Shown here: piece after piece, positions 17,766-26,261 of the stretch | Layout of the letters: each line of letters opens with the position of its first letter | How positions within the stretch are numbered: position 1 is the first letter of the stretch | Assembly (NCBI GenBank): GCA_046732855.1 | Contig: JBKPNX010000110.1 | Location: 62,001 to 126,000, forward strand | DNA length: 64,000 bases | Reading direction: 5' to 3' | From: JBKPNX01 sp046732855 | GTDB taxonomy: Bacteria; Pseudomonadota; Alphaproteobacteria; Geminicoccales; Geminicoccaceae | Program-made: the position numbers and the translations under genes | Notes under the pieces: model-generated | The model's database searches: none | What the model saw: the letters and a program-made list of their open reading frames with translations, nothing else | Told to the model about the DNA's origin: nothing

Positions 17766-18734
17766 ATGAGCGCCGCCGAGCCCGGGGCCGGCACAGGAGG
17801 CCGCCGGCCGGCGGCCGCTTCAATCGAAACCACCTCGCGGCCGGACGCCGGCGGGTCGCTCGCGCCGGCGGGCATCGTCCTCCTGGTCGCCCTCACCATC
17901 ACCTGGGGCGTCAACTGGCCGATGATGAAGCTGGCGCTCCTCGAGGTACCGCCCTGGACTTTCCGCAGCCTCTGCCTCATGGTCGGCGGCGGCGCTCTGC
18001 TCATCCTCGCGCGTGCCGCCGGCACGCCGATGGGCGTGCCCTGGCGCCTCCTCCCTGCGCTGGCGCTGGTCTCGCTGTTCAACATCACCGGCTGGCATCT
18101 GTTCTCGGCGTACGCGCTCCTCCACACTGGATCGGGGCGGGCCGCGATCATCGGCTACACCATGCCGCTCTGGGCCTCGTTGCTCAGCATCTGGGTGCTC
18201 GACATCCGCCCGACCGCGCGTCAGCTCGCGGCGCTCCTGCTCGGCATGGCGGCTCTCGCGCTGCTGATGTTCAAGGATTTCGGCGTGCTCGGCGCCGCGC
18301 CAGTCGGGGCGCTGCTGATGCTCGGCGCCGCGCTCTGCTGGGCGATCGGCACGGTGCTGGTCAAGAAGTTCGCCTGGGGTGGCCTGGAGATCACCGCGCT
18401 CACCGCTTGGCAGCAGCTGATCGGCGGCGTGCCGATCGTGCTCGGCTGGTGGCTGCTCGAGCCGATGCCCGATCTGCGCACGCTCAGCCTGCCGTCCGCG
18501 CTCGGCCTCGCCTATGCCGTCTTGATCGCCTCGATCTTCTGCCAGACGGCGTTTTTCAAGCTGCTGAGCCTGCTCCCGGCGCACGTCGCGGGGATCAGTG
18601 TGCTGCCGGTTCCGGTAGTCGGCGTGATCAGTTCCGCCCTGATCCTGGCCGAGCCTGTGGGTCCCGCCGAGATCGCGGCGCTCGCGCTGGTGGTCGGCGG
18701 CCTGTTCCTGTTGGTCCGTCCGGCGGATCGCTGA
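17766..18734 (+). CDS. EamA/DMT-family transporter
   Basis: A 322-residue inner-membrane carrier with ten predicted helices arranged as two EamA repeats. The first helix carries TWGVNWPMMK, the usual SxxWGxN-like opening of RhtA/YdcZ-type DMT exporters; the second repeat starts at about LMLGAALCWAIGTVLVKK. Substrates in this family are amino acids or metabolites and cannot be read here. ATG 17766 lies right after an in-frame GTG; a polar stretch of about 35 residues precedes the first helix. Confidence 0.85.
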   Translation: MSAAEPGAGTGGRRPAAASIETTSRPDAGGSLAPAGIVLLVALTITWGVNWPMMKLALLEVPPWTFRSLCLMVGGGALLILARAAGTPMGVPWRLLPALALVSLFNITGWHLFSAYALLHTGSGRAAIIGYTMPLWASLLSIWVLDIRPTARQLAALLLGMAALALLMFKDFGVLGAAPVGALLMLGAALCWAIGTVLVKKFAWGGLEITALTAWQQLIGGVPIVLGWWLLEPMPDLRTLSLPSALGLAYAVLIASIFCQTAFFKLLSLLPAHVAGISVLPVPVVGVISSALILAEPVGPAEIAALALVVGGLFLLVRPADR

Positions 18735-19059
18735 GCCATCCGGCACTCGGCCCTCTGTGCTGCACGAGGCACGGCGCGCGCGTTCACCGCCCCTCTAGCT
18801 CGAGCAAAGCCCAGGAGGCGTGGCAATACCGTGCGAGACCCACGCTCGGCACGTGGGTCGGTTTGCCACTCCCGCAGGATCGGAGCCTGGCTTGGTCCAG
18901 ATGGCAACTGACCCACGACCCCGAATTGGAGCCGCTCTCGACCGCATTGCCGCTTCGGCTCGGCGGGCTTACTGTCCAAGGCAAACGCGCCTTCGCCCGA
19001 ACGTCCGGCGCGCGCCGCTGGGCGCGCCGGCCGGAGGAGCAGCGGGCAAGAGGCTTATC
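18735..19059. other. Intergenic stretch, no gene seen
   Basis: 325 bases between the EamA gene and the YbaK-like gene. No convincing gene, RNA or repeat was recognised. Confidence 0.5.
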
Positions 19060-19533
19060 ATGACCATCGCATCGACCGTACAGCGTTACCTCGTCGGGCA
19101 GGGCATCCAGTACGCGATTCTGAGCCATCCGATCACCGCGTCGTCTTCGGCGACCGCCCAGTCGGCCCACATCTCCGGCGATTCCATTGCCAAGACGGTG
19201 GTGCTGCGCGACGGCGACGTCGGCTATGTGCTCGCGGTGGTCCCGGCCTCGCACCACCTCGATCTCGACCTGGTTCGGAAATCCCTCGGCCGATCCGTTG
19301 CGCTCGCCTCCGAGCAGGAAATCGGCCGGTTGTTCCCCGATTGCGATCTGGGCGCGATCCCGCCGCTTGGTCAGGCGTACGGCCTCGACGTGATCCTCGA
19401 CGACGGCTTGGCAGAGCTCGAGGAAGTTTGTTTCGAGGGCGGTGATCACCGGACCCTGGTCAAGGTTGGCGGCGAGCAGTTCATCGAGATGATGTCTGGT
19501 GCGAGGCACGGCCGCTTCAGCAGCCACGACTGA
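19060..19533 (+). CDS. YbaK/EbsC-type aminoacyl-tRNA deacylase domain protein
   Basis: A 157-residue protein of the YbaK/ProX superfamily, which hydrolyses mischarged aminoacyl-tRNAs. Features are the HPITAS-SSATAQSAHISGDSIAKTVVL region holding the conserved Lys, the VLAVVPASHHLDLDLVRK strand/helix, and the ending AIPPLGQAYGLDVILD. Standalone members of this size often include a so-called YbaK/EbsC protein of broad specificity. The upstream extension of the frame is rejected because it has no family similarity. Specificity (Cys, Ala or other) is not determinable. Confidence 0.85.
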   Translation: MTIASTVQRYLVGQGIQYAILSHPITASSSATAQSAHISGDSIAKTVVLRDGDVGYVLAVVPASHHLDLDLVRKSLGRSVALASEQEIGRLFPDCDLGAIPPLGQAYGLDVILDDGLAELEEVCFEGGDHRTLVKVGGEQFIEMMSGARHGRFSSHD

Positions 19534-19641
19534 TTGCGGGCGCAAAAGTGCCCGACGGCGATTCACATTACGTTGGATCCGGCCGCGTCCCTGCCCCTGG
19601 CTGGCGAGGCCGCTCAGGCGGACCGCCGGCGCGTCCGCCCG

Positions 19642-20232
19642 TCAGTGCACGTGGTCGGGCACGAGCTCCCCGACGCTGCGCGCGACCGGCGGCGGCATCG
19701 GCTCGCCCAGGACGTAGGCCCGCGCGCCGGGGTGCAGCGCGATCGGGCTCGCCTTCGGATCGGCGAAACGGGCGCCGGGGATCAGCGCCGCGTTCCCCCC
19801 GAGCGTCCGGGCCACCTGATAAGCATGGTGGGCGGGGAAGTCCGGACGACTCACCAGCAGATAATCGCCGAACGCGAACAGCGCGTTCAACTCCGTAGGC
19901 CCGAATGCCGCAAACGGTGCGCGGCCGTCGCGCAGCGCGGCGACGTCGACCAACGACAGCAGAGCCACCTCGAGCTGACCGGTGGTCAGGAGGCTGGCGA
20001 GGCGCCAGGGATCGGGCCCGCGGGTGACCCGGGCGCTGCTCTCCGGAAGCTCGGTCGCGAGCAACTCGGCGATCTTCTGGCCGAGCGGGTAGGTCGGCGC
20101 GTCGGCCTTGCTGGTGCCGATCAGCAGATGTCGCCGCCGGTAGACCTGCCACTGCCGATAGGGCGTATGCGCGCCCGCCACGAACCAGGCGGTCGCGATC
20201 AGGCCGGATTGCAGCAAATTCCGACGCAGCAT
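19642..20232 (-). CDS. TAXI-like TRAP solute-receptor domain protein, short
   Basis: A 196-residue predicted exported or membrane-anchored protein: a basic start, one hydrophobic segment (GLIATAWFVAGA) and then a periplasmic domain. LLIGTSKADAPTYPLGQKIAELL and the later TGQLEVALLSLVDVAAL match the start of TAXI-family binding proteins. It is shorter than the usual 300 or more residues, so it may be a one-lobe variant or a regulatory paralogue. No TRAP permease gene is adjacent. ATG at 20232 is chosen to give the signal-like N-terminus. Confidence 0.6.
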   Translation of the reverse strand: MLRRNLLQSGLIATAWFVAGAHTPYRQWQVYRRRHLLIGTSKADAPTYPLGQKIAELLATELPESSARVTRGPDPWRLASLLTTGQLEVALLSLVDVAALRDGRAPFAAFGPTELNALFAFGDYLLVSRPDFPAHHAYQVARTLGGNAALIPGARFADPKASPIALHPGARAYVLGEPMPPPVARSVGELVPDHVH

Positions 20233-20653
20233 GCGAGCGAGACCAGACCCGGGCCAAAGAAGCACGAGATCTAGCGGAGTTCTGTGCCGACGTACAACCC
20301 CGCGCTTATCGCGCCGTGACCTCGTCACCTCATCGGTTGGCGCAGCTGCGCCAGAGAGATCCCGTCTCGCGCCGGATTGACTTCAATGTCGGGGAGACAG
20401 ACCGCTCCCGACCCACCTGTCCGAACGAGGTCGCAGCATCCCGCTCCCTGCGCGATCTTTCGGGCGAGCGTTGGCCACGGTTCCTGGATCGGCGCTGGCC
20501 TGAGCTTCCCTCGAGCCCCCGTGCTGCAGTCAGGTAGCGGGAATCAATGCTCCCTGGCATACTGAGCAGGTCGGGGCCGAAGGAAGGGCTCTGATCTGAT
20601 TCGAGAACGCGAGCTTCGAACTCGCGCGAGCGCTTCTGAGGGTTGACCGGGGC
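20233..20653. other. Intergenic stretch, no gene seen
   Basis: 421 bases between the divergent TAXI-like and PBP genes. It should contain both promoters, but no clear -35/-10 pair or operator was recognised. Confidence 0.5.
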
Positions 20654-22792
20654 ATGCGCCGCAAAGCCTGGTGGACCGCTGTTCTCGTGATCCTGCTGCT
20701 GCTCGGTGCAGGCGCCGCGGGACTGGTGGTCGCGCTCGGCTACCCCTACCAGCTGCTGCTGTCCACGAGGCTCGAGGAGCCCGGTCGGGCCACCTTCGAT
20801 CTGACCTCGTCAGATGGTGTCGTGTTCGCCGTGCGCGGCGGGGCCCGAGGGCGGGCGGTCGAGCTGGAGCGGATCCCGGGGCACCTGATCGACGCCGTGC
20901 TGGCGATGGAGGACCGGCGGTTCTTCGAGCACGGCGGAATGGATCTGCGAAGCGTGGTCCGGGCCGCATTCGCGAACCTCGATGCCGGCGGCACGGTTCA
21001 AGGCGGCAGCACGATCACGCAGCAGCTGGCGAAGAACCTGTTCCTCACCTCCGAGCGCACCTGGGCGCGCAAGCTCCAGGAGTTGCTGCTCGCGCTCTGG
21101 CTCGAGCGGCGGCTTTCCAAAAAAGAGATCCTGGCCCGGTACCTCAATACCGTCTATCTCGGCGCCGGCGCCTACGGAGTCGAGGCCGCCAGCCAGCGCT
21201 ATTTCGGCGCTCCGGTCGAGCAGCTGACCCTGGCGCAATCCGCCATGCTCGCCGGCCTGATCCAGGCGCCTTCGCGCTTCGCCCCGACGCGATCGCTCGA
21301 TGAGGCGCACGGGCGCGCCCGGATCGTCCTCGATGCCATGGTAGATGCCGGTTTCATCGACGCCGCGGCGGCCGAGGAGGCGAAGGCGCACCCCGCGAAG
21401 CTCGCCGCGCTGCCGGTCGAGCAGTTGGCCTACGGCTACGCCGCCGACTTCGCGGCCGCCGAAACGCACGCCCTGCTCGGGGAGGTCGGCGGCCACTTCG
21501 TCGTCGCGACCACGATCGATCGCCGCCTGCAGATGCTGGCGGAGCGCACAGTCGACGACTGGCTCGGGCGCGAGGGGGAGAAGCTGGCTGTTCATCAGGC
21601 GGCGCTCGTGGTCATGGCGCCCGATGGTGCGGTCCTGGCGATGGTGGGCGGTCGCGACTACGGGCAGAGCCAGTTCAATCGCGCCGTGCAGGCGCTGCGC
21701 CAGCCGGGCTCGCTGTTCAAGCTGTTCGTCTATCTCGCCGCGCTGCGCGCGGGCATGGCGCCGGACAGCCCGGTCGAGGACGCTCCCATGCAGATCGCCG
21801 ACTGGCAGCCGCAGGACTACGCCGACCACTATCTCGGCGTGACCGACCTGCGCACGGCCTTCGCCCAGTCGCTCAATACCGCGGCCGTCCGACTGCAGGA
21901 GCAGGTCGGGCGCGAGCAGGTGATCGCGCTCGCCAGGGAGATGGGGATCGAATCCCCACTGCCGCCGCACCCGAGCCTCGCGCTCGGCAGCGCCGAGGCC
22001 ACCCTGCTCGAGCTCACCGCCGCCTACGCCGCCGTGCTCGCGGATGTCCGCCGGGTCGAGCCGTACGCGGTGCGCGCCGCGCGGGCGCCGGGCGGCGCGA
22101 GCTTCCGAAGGCGCCCGACCGCAGCCCCGCGACCGGACTGGCCACGGCCCGCGATCATGGAGCTTCTGTTCGAGGCGGTGCGCTCCGGTACCGGCAGCGC
22201 CGCCGGCCTGGAGGTGCCGGTGTTCGGCAAGACGGGGACCACGCAGGACCATCGGGACGCTTGGTTCATCGGCTTCACTCACGATCTCGTGGTCGGCGTG
22301 TGGGTCGGCAACGACGACCATGCTCCGATGAACGGCGTGACCGGCGGTGGCCTGCCGGCGCAGATCTGGCGCAGTTTCGTGGCGGAGGCGCAGAAGCCCG
22401 CCGGCGGGGCGGACGTGGTCGCCGCGGCACGCGACATCCCCAATGCCGCGAACCTCGGCGAGGTGGTCATCGGCAGCCCAGTGTTCCTCGACAGCGCGAC
22501 CCTGCGCATCGCCGGCCGCATCGTCCAGCTCGACGGCGTGATGGGCATCGGCGCCGCATACGTCCGCGAGGTCGAGAGGTATATCGGCGATCGCGAGATC
22601 GCCTGTCGCCCGACCATGGCTGCGCGCTACCGCTGCCAGGTCGATGGCTATGATCTGTCCGAGATCGTGCTCCTCAACGGCCGCGGTCGGGCTGCCCCGG
22701 ATGCCGCGCCCGACCTGGTCGAGGCGGAACACCAGGCGCGCAGCGACGGCCGCGGCGTGTGGGCCACGCCGGTCCTGATCCGCGGGCGCTGA
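20654..22792 (+). CDS. Class A penicillin-binding protein (PBP1-like) with C-terminal SNase-like domain
   Basis: A 712-residue bifunctional peptidoglycan synthase with one N-terminal membrane helix (about 8-30) and a periplasmic body. The GT51 glycosyltransferase domain shows EDRRFFEHGG (Glu 86) and GGSTITQQLAKN. The transpeptidase has SLFK (Ser about 352), SLN (about 405) and KTGT (about 525), so both activities look intact. Residues about 601-705 are unusual: ATLRIAGRIVQLDGV, a Cys pair near 650 and 660, DGYDLSEIVLLNGRG and AEHQARSDGRGVWA follow the order of staphylococcal-nuclease-like domains, but the nuclease acidic and arginine residues are not evident. It may be a binding module. GAGGGTTGACCGGGGC lies ahead of the ATG. 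Confidence 0.88.
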   Translation: MRRKAWWTAVLVILLLLGAGAAGLVVALGYPYQLLLSTRLEEPGRATFDLTSSDGVVFAVRGGARGRAVELERIPGHLIDAVLAMEDRRFFEHGGMDLRSVVRAAFANLDAGGTVQGGSTITQQLAKNLFLTSERTWARKLQELLLALWLERRLSKKEILARYLNTVYLGAGAYGVEAASQRYFGAPVEQLTLAQSAMLAGLIQAPSRFAPTRSLDEAHGRARIVLDAMVDAGFIDAAAAEEAKAHPAKLAALPVEQLAYGYAADFAAAETHALLGEVGGHFVVATTIDRRLQMLAERTVDDWLGREGEKLAVHQAALVVMAPDGAVLAMVGGRDYGQSQFNRAVQALRQPGSLFKLFVYLAALRAGMAPDSPVEDAPMQIADWQPQDYADHYLGVTDLRTAFAQSLNTAAVRLQEQVGREQVIALAREMGIESPLPPHPSLALGSAEATLLELTAAYAAVLADVRRVEPYAVRAARAPGGASFRRRPTAAPRPDWPRPAIMELLFEAVRSGTGSAAGLEVPVFGKTGTTQDHRDAWFIGFTHDLVVGVWVGNDDHAPMNGVTGGGLPAQIWRSFVAEAQKPAGGADVVAAARDIPNAANLGEVVIGSPVFLDSATLRIAGRIVQLDGVMGIGAAYVREVERYIGDREIACRPTMAARYRCQVDGYDLSEIVLLNGRGRAAPDAAPDLVEAEHQARSDGRGVWATPVLIRGR

Positions 22793-22807
22793 GTGATTCT
22801 CGACCCG

Positions 22808-23452
22808 TTATGGCAATGGCAAGGCGCGCAGCAGACGCTCTGCCTCGGCGAGGTCCTCGGGCCGGTTGGTATTGAAGAACGGGTCGATCGGATCGGTCGC
22901 GAACGGCACCTGCACGAGGCGATGGCGTGCAGTCCAGAAGTCGACCTTGCGCACGCCTCCGTCGATCATGGCCGAGCGCAGGTCATCCGCGAGGCGCACC
23001 GGCCACAGCCCGAACACCGGGTGAGCCCGGCCGCCGGATGCCGCGCAGGCGAGATCCGCCCCCTCATTGTCGATCGCGCCGAGCATGCGCTCGACCAGGT
23101 CGGTCGGGAAGAACGGGGTGTCGGTCGCGATGGTTGCGATCCGGGGGCAGTCGGGGCGGTGGGCCAGGACCCACTCCATGCCGGTCAGTACCCCGGCGAG
23201 TGGCCCCGCGAAGTCAGCGATGACATCGGCGACGACCGGCAGGCCGAACGGCGCGAAGCGGGCCGGATCGCCGTTGGCGTTCAGCACCAGCGCCGCGACC
23301 TGCGGGCGCGCGCGCTCGATCACGTAGGCGAGGACACTCCGTCCGCCGAGCGGGCGCAGGCATTTGTCGCCGCCACCCATGCGCCGGGCCTGACCGCCGG
23401 CGAGCAGCACGCCGACCACGGGCCGCGCTGCCGCCGCAGGCGATGCCGCCAT
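22808..23452 (-). CDS. mobA: Molybdenum cofactor guanylyltransferase
   Basis: A 214-residue nucleotidyltransferase that transfers GMP from GTP to molybdopterin to make the MGD cofactor of formate dehydrogenase and related enzymes. VLLAGGQARRMGGGDK is the signature GTP-binding loop; the metal Asp is in ATIATDTPFFP, and NTNRPEDLAEAE closes the protein. ATG 23452 follows a strong GGGAGGA site. It is in the same direction as fdhD, consistent with joint service to a molybdenum-dependent formate dehydrogenase encoded elsewhere. Confidence 0.92.
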   Translation of the reverse strand: MAASPAAAARPVVGVLLAGGQARRMGGGDKCLRPLGGRSVLAYVIERARPQVAALVLNANGDPARFAPFGLPVVADVIADFAGPLAGVLTGMEWVLAHRPDCPRIATIATDTPFFPTDLVERMLGAIDNEGADLACAASGGRAHPVFGLWPVRLADDLRSAMIDGGVRKVDFWTARHRLVQVPFATDPIDPFFNTNRPEDLAEAERLLRALPLP

Positions 23453-23511
23453 GAGTCCTCCCGCCGTTTTGGCACGATCGGAGGATACATGGCGTATCAG
23501 GTACGGCTTGG

Positions 23512-24150
23512 CTACGCTCCGGCCGGCTGCCGGCTGGCGCGGCTCCACCCCACGGCGTCCTCGACGTCGCGCAGGAGCAGCTCGGGCCCGAGCGCGTAGC
23601 CGTTCTTGAGCGGGAGATCATGGCTCTCGGCGAACTGCCGCGGCCGGTATGCGCTCGGCAGCGGGCCGCCATGCGCGACATCGTCCAAAAGCCCGAGGCG
23701 CTGATAGGCCTCCGCCACCAGCTCGGCGTCGGTCGGGTCGCCGAGCTTGTCGCGCCTACCGCCGAGCCAGCCGTCGTCGGCCGCGCCCATCAGATCGAGC
23801 AGACCCGGCGCCCGGGAACGCTCGGCCATTTCCCGCTGCAGGGTTTCCAGACGCCGGCACTGCGCACTCGCCAGCGGCCGGTTCAGGCAGCGCGCACTCA
23901 TTCTGCCGCGAAACTCCGCCATGCGCACCGCGAGACGCACCACGCGCGTGCCGCGCCGCGGGCCTTCGCGATCAGCTTCCCAAAGCTGCGGCTCGGCATC
24001 ATTCGGCTCGCGCAATACCAGGGCGACGTGGGTCCAGGCAGAGCGGCCGAGCCATTGCCACAGGTTCGAGATCAGACCGCGGCCAGTGAACAGCACGAGG
24101 TCGCCGGTCTTGAGCTCGCTCAACAGAGCGCCGGCATCCGCGCTCGTCAT
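23512..24150 (-). CDS. NlpC/P60-like (YiiX-type permuted) protein lacking the usual Cys
   Basis: A 212-residue protein resembling permuted papain-like YiiX/NlpC-P60 proteins. LKTGDLVLFTGRG and SAWTHVALVLRE supply the fold and the His (about 41). The segment that normally reads CSELVA carries DAELVAEAYQRLGLL instead, so the expected catalytic Cys is Asp at about 141. It may be a non-catalytic relative or use another residue. No signal peptide is obvious. It sits between the fdhD-end copy and mobA on the same strand and may be the ancestral neighbour of both. Confidence 0.62.
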   Translation of the reverse strand: MTSADAGALLSELKTGDLVLFTGRGLISNLWQWLGRSAWTHVALVLREPNDAEPQLWEADREGPRRGTRVVRLAVRMAEFRGRMSARCLNRPLASAQCRRLETLQREMAERSRAPGLLDLMGAADDGWLGGRRDKLGDPTDAELVAEAYQRLGLLDDVAHGGPLPSAYRPRQFAESHDLPLKNGYALGPELLLRDVEDAVGWSRASRQPAGA

Positions 24151-24261
24151 CGCCCATCTCCCACCCGGCGCGATGCCAGCCGCACCTCTGCGGCGATTGT
24201 CGCGGCATCACGCAACGGTGCTTCTGGGCGGTATTATGCGGGTTCAAGATGAGCGCGCAGT

Positions 24262-24345
24262 GAACGGGCTCACACTTTCTTTACCCGGCCCGCGTTTTTT
24301 CCGCGATTTCAGGCGGCGTCGTCCTCGAGCGAAGCCTTGCGCTGG
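24262..24345. repeat. Duplicated fdhD 3' end, distal copy
   Basis: Two blocks match the true fdhD end: 24262-24284 (21 of 23 bases against 26206-26228, downstream flank) and 24313-24345 (31 of 33 bases against 26229-26261, the last fdhD codons). A 28-base insertion separates the blocks here. The copy is not part of any intact gene and marks one edge of the ImmA/DUF4411 island. Confidence 0.78.
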
Positions 24346-24408
24346 GTGCGGCGGGCTGGAACATTTCTCGCGAAGCGGCCTGCCGCGCGGTCCCGCCGCG
24401 GCCGCAGG

Positions 24409-24927
24409 CTACCCTTTCCACTGGGTCTTAAAGCCAAGCTCGCGATTCATCCCGAACGGGTTGATGCACCGCACGCCGAAATCACTACAGACATCAGGAA
24501 CTTTCCGGTTCTGCCGCTGCTTGGCGGGGCTGGATACTTCCGTGGTCACGACAGTGCGATCGGTGTGAGCCATTGCGTAAGCTATGAGGAACGGGTCCGC
24601 ACCAAGCACCTCAAACTCTTGGTCTGTGAGATCGCGCGCATAGCCCTCTTCCAGCACACGCTGAACAAGAGCTTGGTCAACCTCCTCGGCCAGCAGCAGT
24701 GCCTCGATGGTCGCGTTGTCCTTTCGCCACTGATAAAATAAATTTTGCTTGTCGGGGCCGGGGCTTATTTCGTCAAGGATCTCAGACGGTATTTTTATGT
24801 TGCCGGCCTTCCCTTGGTGAACGAGCCATTCCCAAAATTCCGGGACTTGGTCAATGGCATAATAGCTATCCTTTGCTGTGATTATGACATTTGCATCAAG
24901 AAGGTGGAGCATCGGCAGAAGCGTCAC
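24409..24927 (-). CDS. DUF4411-family PIN-like toxin
   Basis: A 172-residue PIN-like protein. LHLLDANVIITAKDSYYAID, the PEFWEWLVHQ helix, PSEILDEI, the GADPFLIAYAMA acidic motif and a late RKVPDVCSDFG segment match DUF4411 proteins, usually paired with an XRE/ImmA partner as here. The PIN acidic residues appear present, so RNase toxicity is plausible. GTG 24927 abuts the upstream stop (TGAGTG), implying coupling; ATG 24912, right before LHLLDAN, is an alternative. Codon use and GC are clearly unlike the surrounding genes. Confidence 0.8.
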   Translation of the reverse strand: MTLLPMLHLLDANVIITAKDSYYAIDQVPEFWEWLVHQGKAGNIKIPSEILDEISPGPDKQNLFYQWRKDNATIEALLLAEEVDQALVQRVLEEGYARDLTDQEFEVLGADPFLIAYAMAHTDRTVVTTEVSSPAKQRQNRKVPDVCSDFGVRCINPFGMNRELGFKTQWKG

Positions 24928-26115
24928 TCAGGCGAGCTCAGGATGCAGCAAAGCACGAACGGAAACCGGTTTCACGGCAAGAAGCTGAGCAGCCTTCGTA
25001 GGAGTTAGCGCACCGCCGTCAAGTGACCGCCTTGCCAGGTTTAGTAACGCTGGGCCAAGGCGGTGACGTCGAACAACGTAGTAGTTGGGGCCGCTGCTGT
25101 TGTCGCGCGCCGCATCGGGCGCTTTCTCTTTGCTTTTCAACCAATCATCGTGAAGGCGTTCGCACACTTCCTTGTAGCGGCCTTCGCCAATACTGTTTGC
25201 CCGAAGCAGCTGGTAAGCAACCAAACGACGACTCACATTTCGTTCTGCCGCGAAGGGCGAAATGCGGTTAATCACTTCATCAATAGACAATCCCATCAAA
25301 TCTCTGAGTTCTTGTATTTCAGCGCGTGCCAACAGGATCTGCCCCGCGACGTTGTTACAGAATACTTCGATGGCGGCTTCATGCGATGGGCCACTGATCC
25401 CAGTCTGCCCAAGCCACAGATGGGCCGCCTCGTGCAGAGCGGTGAATGACCAAGCAGCATGCGCGTCGTTGTCGTTGATAACGATAAAGGGCGCTATAAC
25501 GTCGGCAATTGCGTAACCACGGAATGTCGTTGCTGGAATATTGGAGTGATGACTCCCGAGATTTCCGACAAGAAGAACGAAGATTCCTTGCCTTTCCATG
25601 CAACTGCGTAGGTAGCTGAAAGCTGCTTCAACATCACGAGCGCTTCGGAATTCTCCGACGTCAAAGTCGATGGTTGCTCGGATGCTCTCGGCGACGGCCG
25701 GTGCGCCCTGCTGCATCGTGTGCGAGTTGACAAAGTCCAGCGGAGGAGCTTCCTCGTCTTCAAGAAGGGATCTGGCCAGGTCGTGGCGCGCACGCACATT
25801 TCGGACCAGCGCATCAAGCTGAGGGTCATAGTCAAGCGGCGGTGCGTTGGGCGCGCGCCGGAAGTCCTCGCCTCGATTGCCTTTATCCGGAGGTCTCCTT
25901 GAATAAAACACAATCAACGGGCGGCGATACTTCTCAGCCATACGGCGAAGAAGAGCCCGCGACGGCTCCCATTGGTGGTTCTCTAAAGCTTCAAGACGCT
26001 CTGCGCCACTGAGCCCCCTCGCCGCGCCCAGCTGAATAGCGTCAGCCGCTTTTTCAAGGGAGAGACCGGCTGTCTCGCGCGCCCAAGCGAGGATTTTCGG
26101 ATTGACAGCAGGCAC
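24928..26115 (-). CDS. XRE-type HTH and ImmA/IrrE-type metallopeptidase protein (putative antitoxin)
   Basis: A 395-residue protein. The N-terminal part (AVNPKILAWARETAGLSLEKAADAI) is an XRE helix-turn-helix. Residues about 150-300 are an ImmA/IrrE (COG2856) domain with the zinc motif HEAAH at about 228-232. GTG 26115 is chosen because GGGAGG lies nine bases upstream and the family opening follows directly; longer frames would run into fdhD. Partner to the DUF4411 protein, so it probably represses the pair and neutralises the toxin, perhaps regulated by proteolysis. Low GC shows transfer. Confidence 0.8.
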   Translation of the reverse strand: MPAVNPKILAWARETAGLSLEKAADAIQLGAARGLSGAERLEALENHQWEPSRALLRRMAEKYRRPLIVFYSRRPPDKGNRGEDFRRAPNAPPLDYDPQLDALVRNVRARHDLARSLLEDEEAPPLDFVNSHTMQQGAPAVAESIRATIDFDVGEFRSARDVEAAFSYLRSCMERQGIFVLLVGNLGSHHSNIPATTFRGYAIADVIAPFIVINDNDAHAAWSFTALHEAAHLWLGQTGISGPSHEAAIEVFCNNVAGQILLARAEIQELRDLMGLSIDEVINRISPFAAERNVSRRLVAYQLLRANSIGEGRYKEVCERLHDDWLKSKEKAPDAARDNSSGPNYYVVRRHRLGPALLNLARRSLDGGALTPTKAAQLLAVKPVSVRALLHPELA

Positions 26116-26205
26116 GTACCACAACCTCCCAATGTGGCGCGGACGTGGGTAGTAGGTTCTAAGCAATCTTGCCCATATGTTGACGTGAGCCAAGCCCTTG
26201 GGCGC

Positions 26206-26261
26206 GAACGGGTTCACACTTTCTTCACGCGGCGTCGTCTTCGGGCGAAGCCTTGCGCTGG
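26206..26261. repeat. fdhD 3' end, proximal copy of the flanking repeat
   Basis: The last fdhD codons plus about 20 bases downstream, repeated at 24262-24345. Here the two blocks are contiguous and the fdhD frame is intact, so this copy restores the gene end. Confidence 0.75.

Larger units (their letters stand above)
24262..26261. mobile_element. Low-GC island between duplicated fdhD 3' ends
   Basis: About 1.9 kb carrying an XRE/ImmA-type gene and a DUF4411 PIN-like gene, bounded by direct copies of the fdhD 3' end. Counted lines inside have 25 of 60 (24841-24900) and 21 of 60 (25261-25320) G+C, against 43 of 60 in a typical outside line. The composition and flanking duplication indicate horizontal insertion at the fdhD 3' end. 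No integrase is present, so it is either non-autonomous or the remnant of a larger element. Confidence 0.68.
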
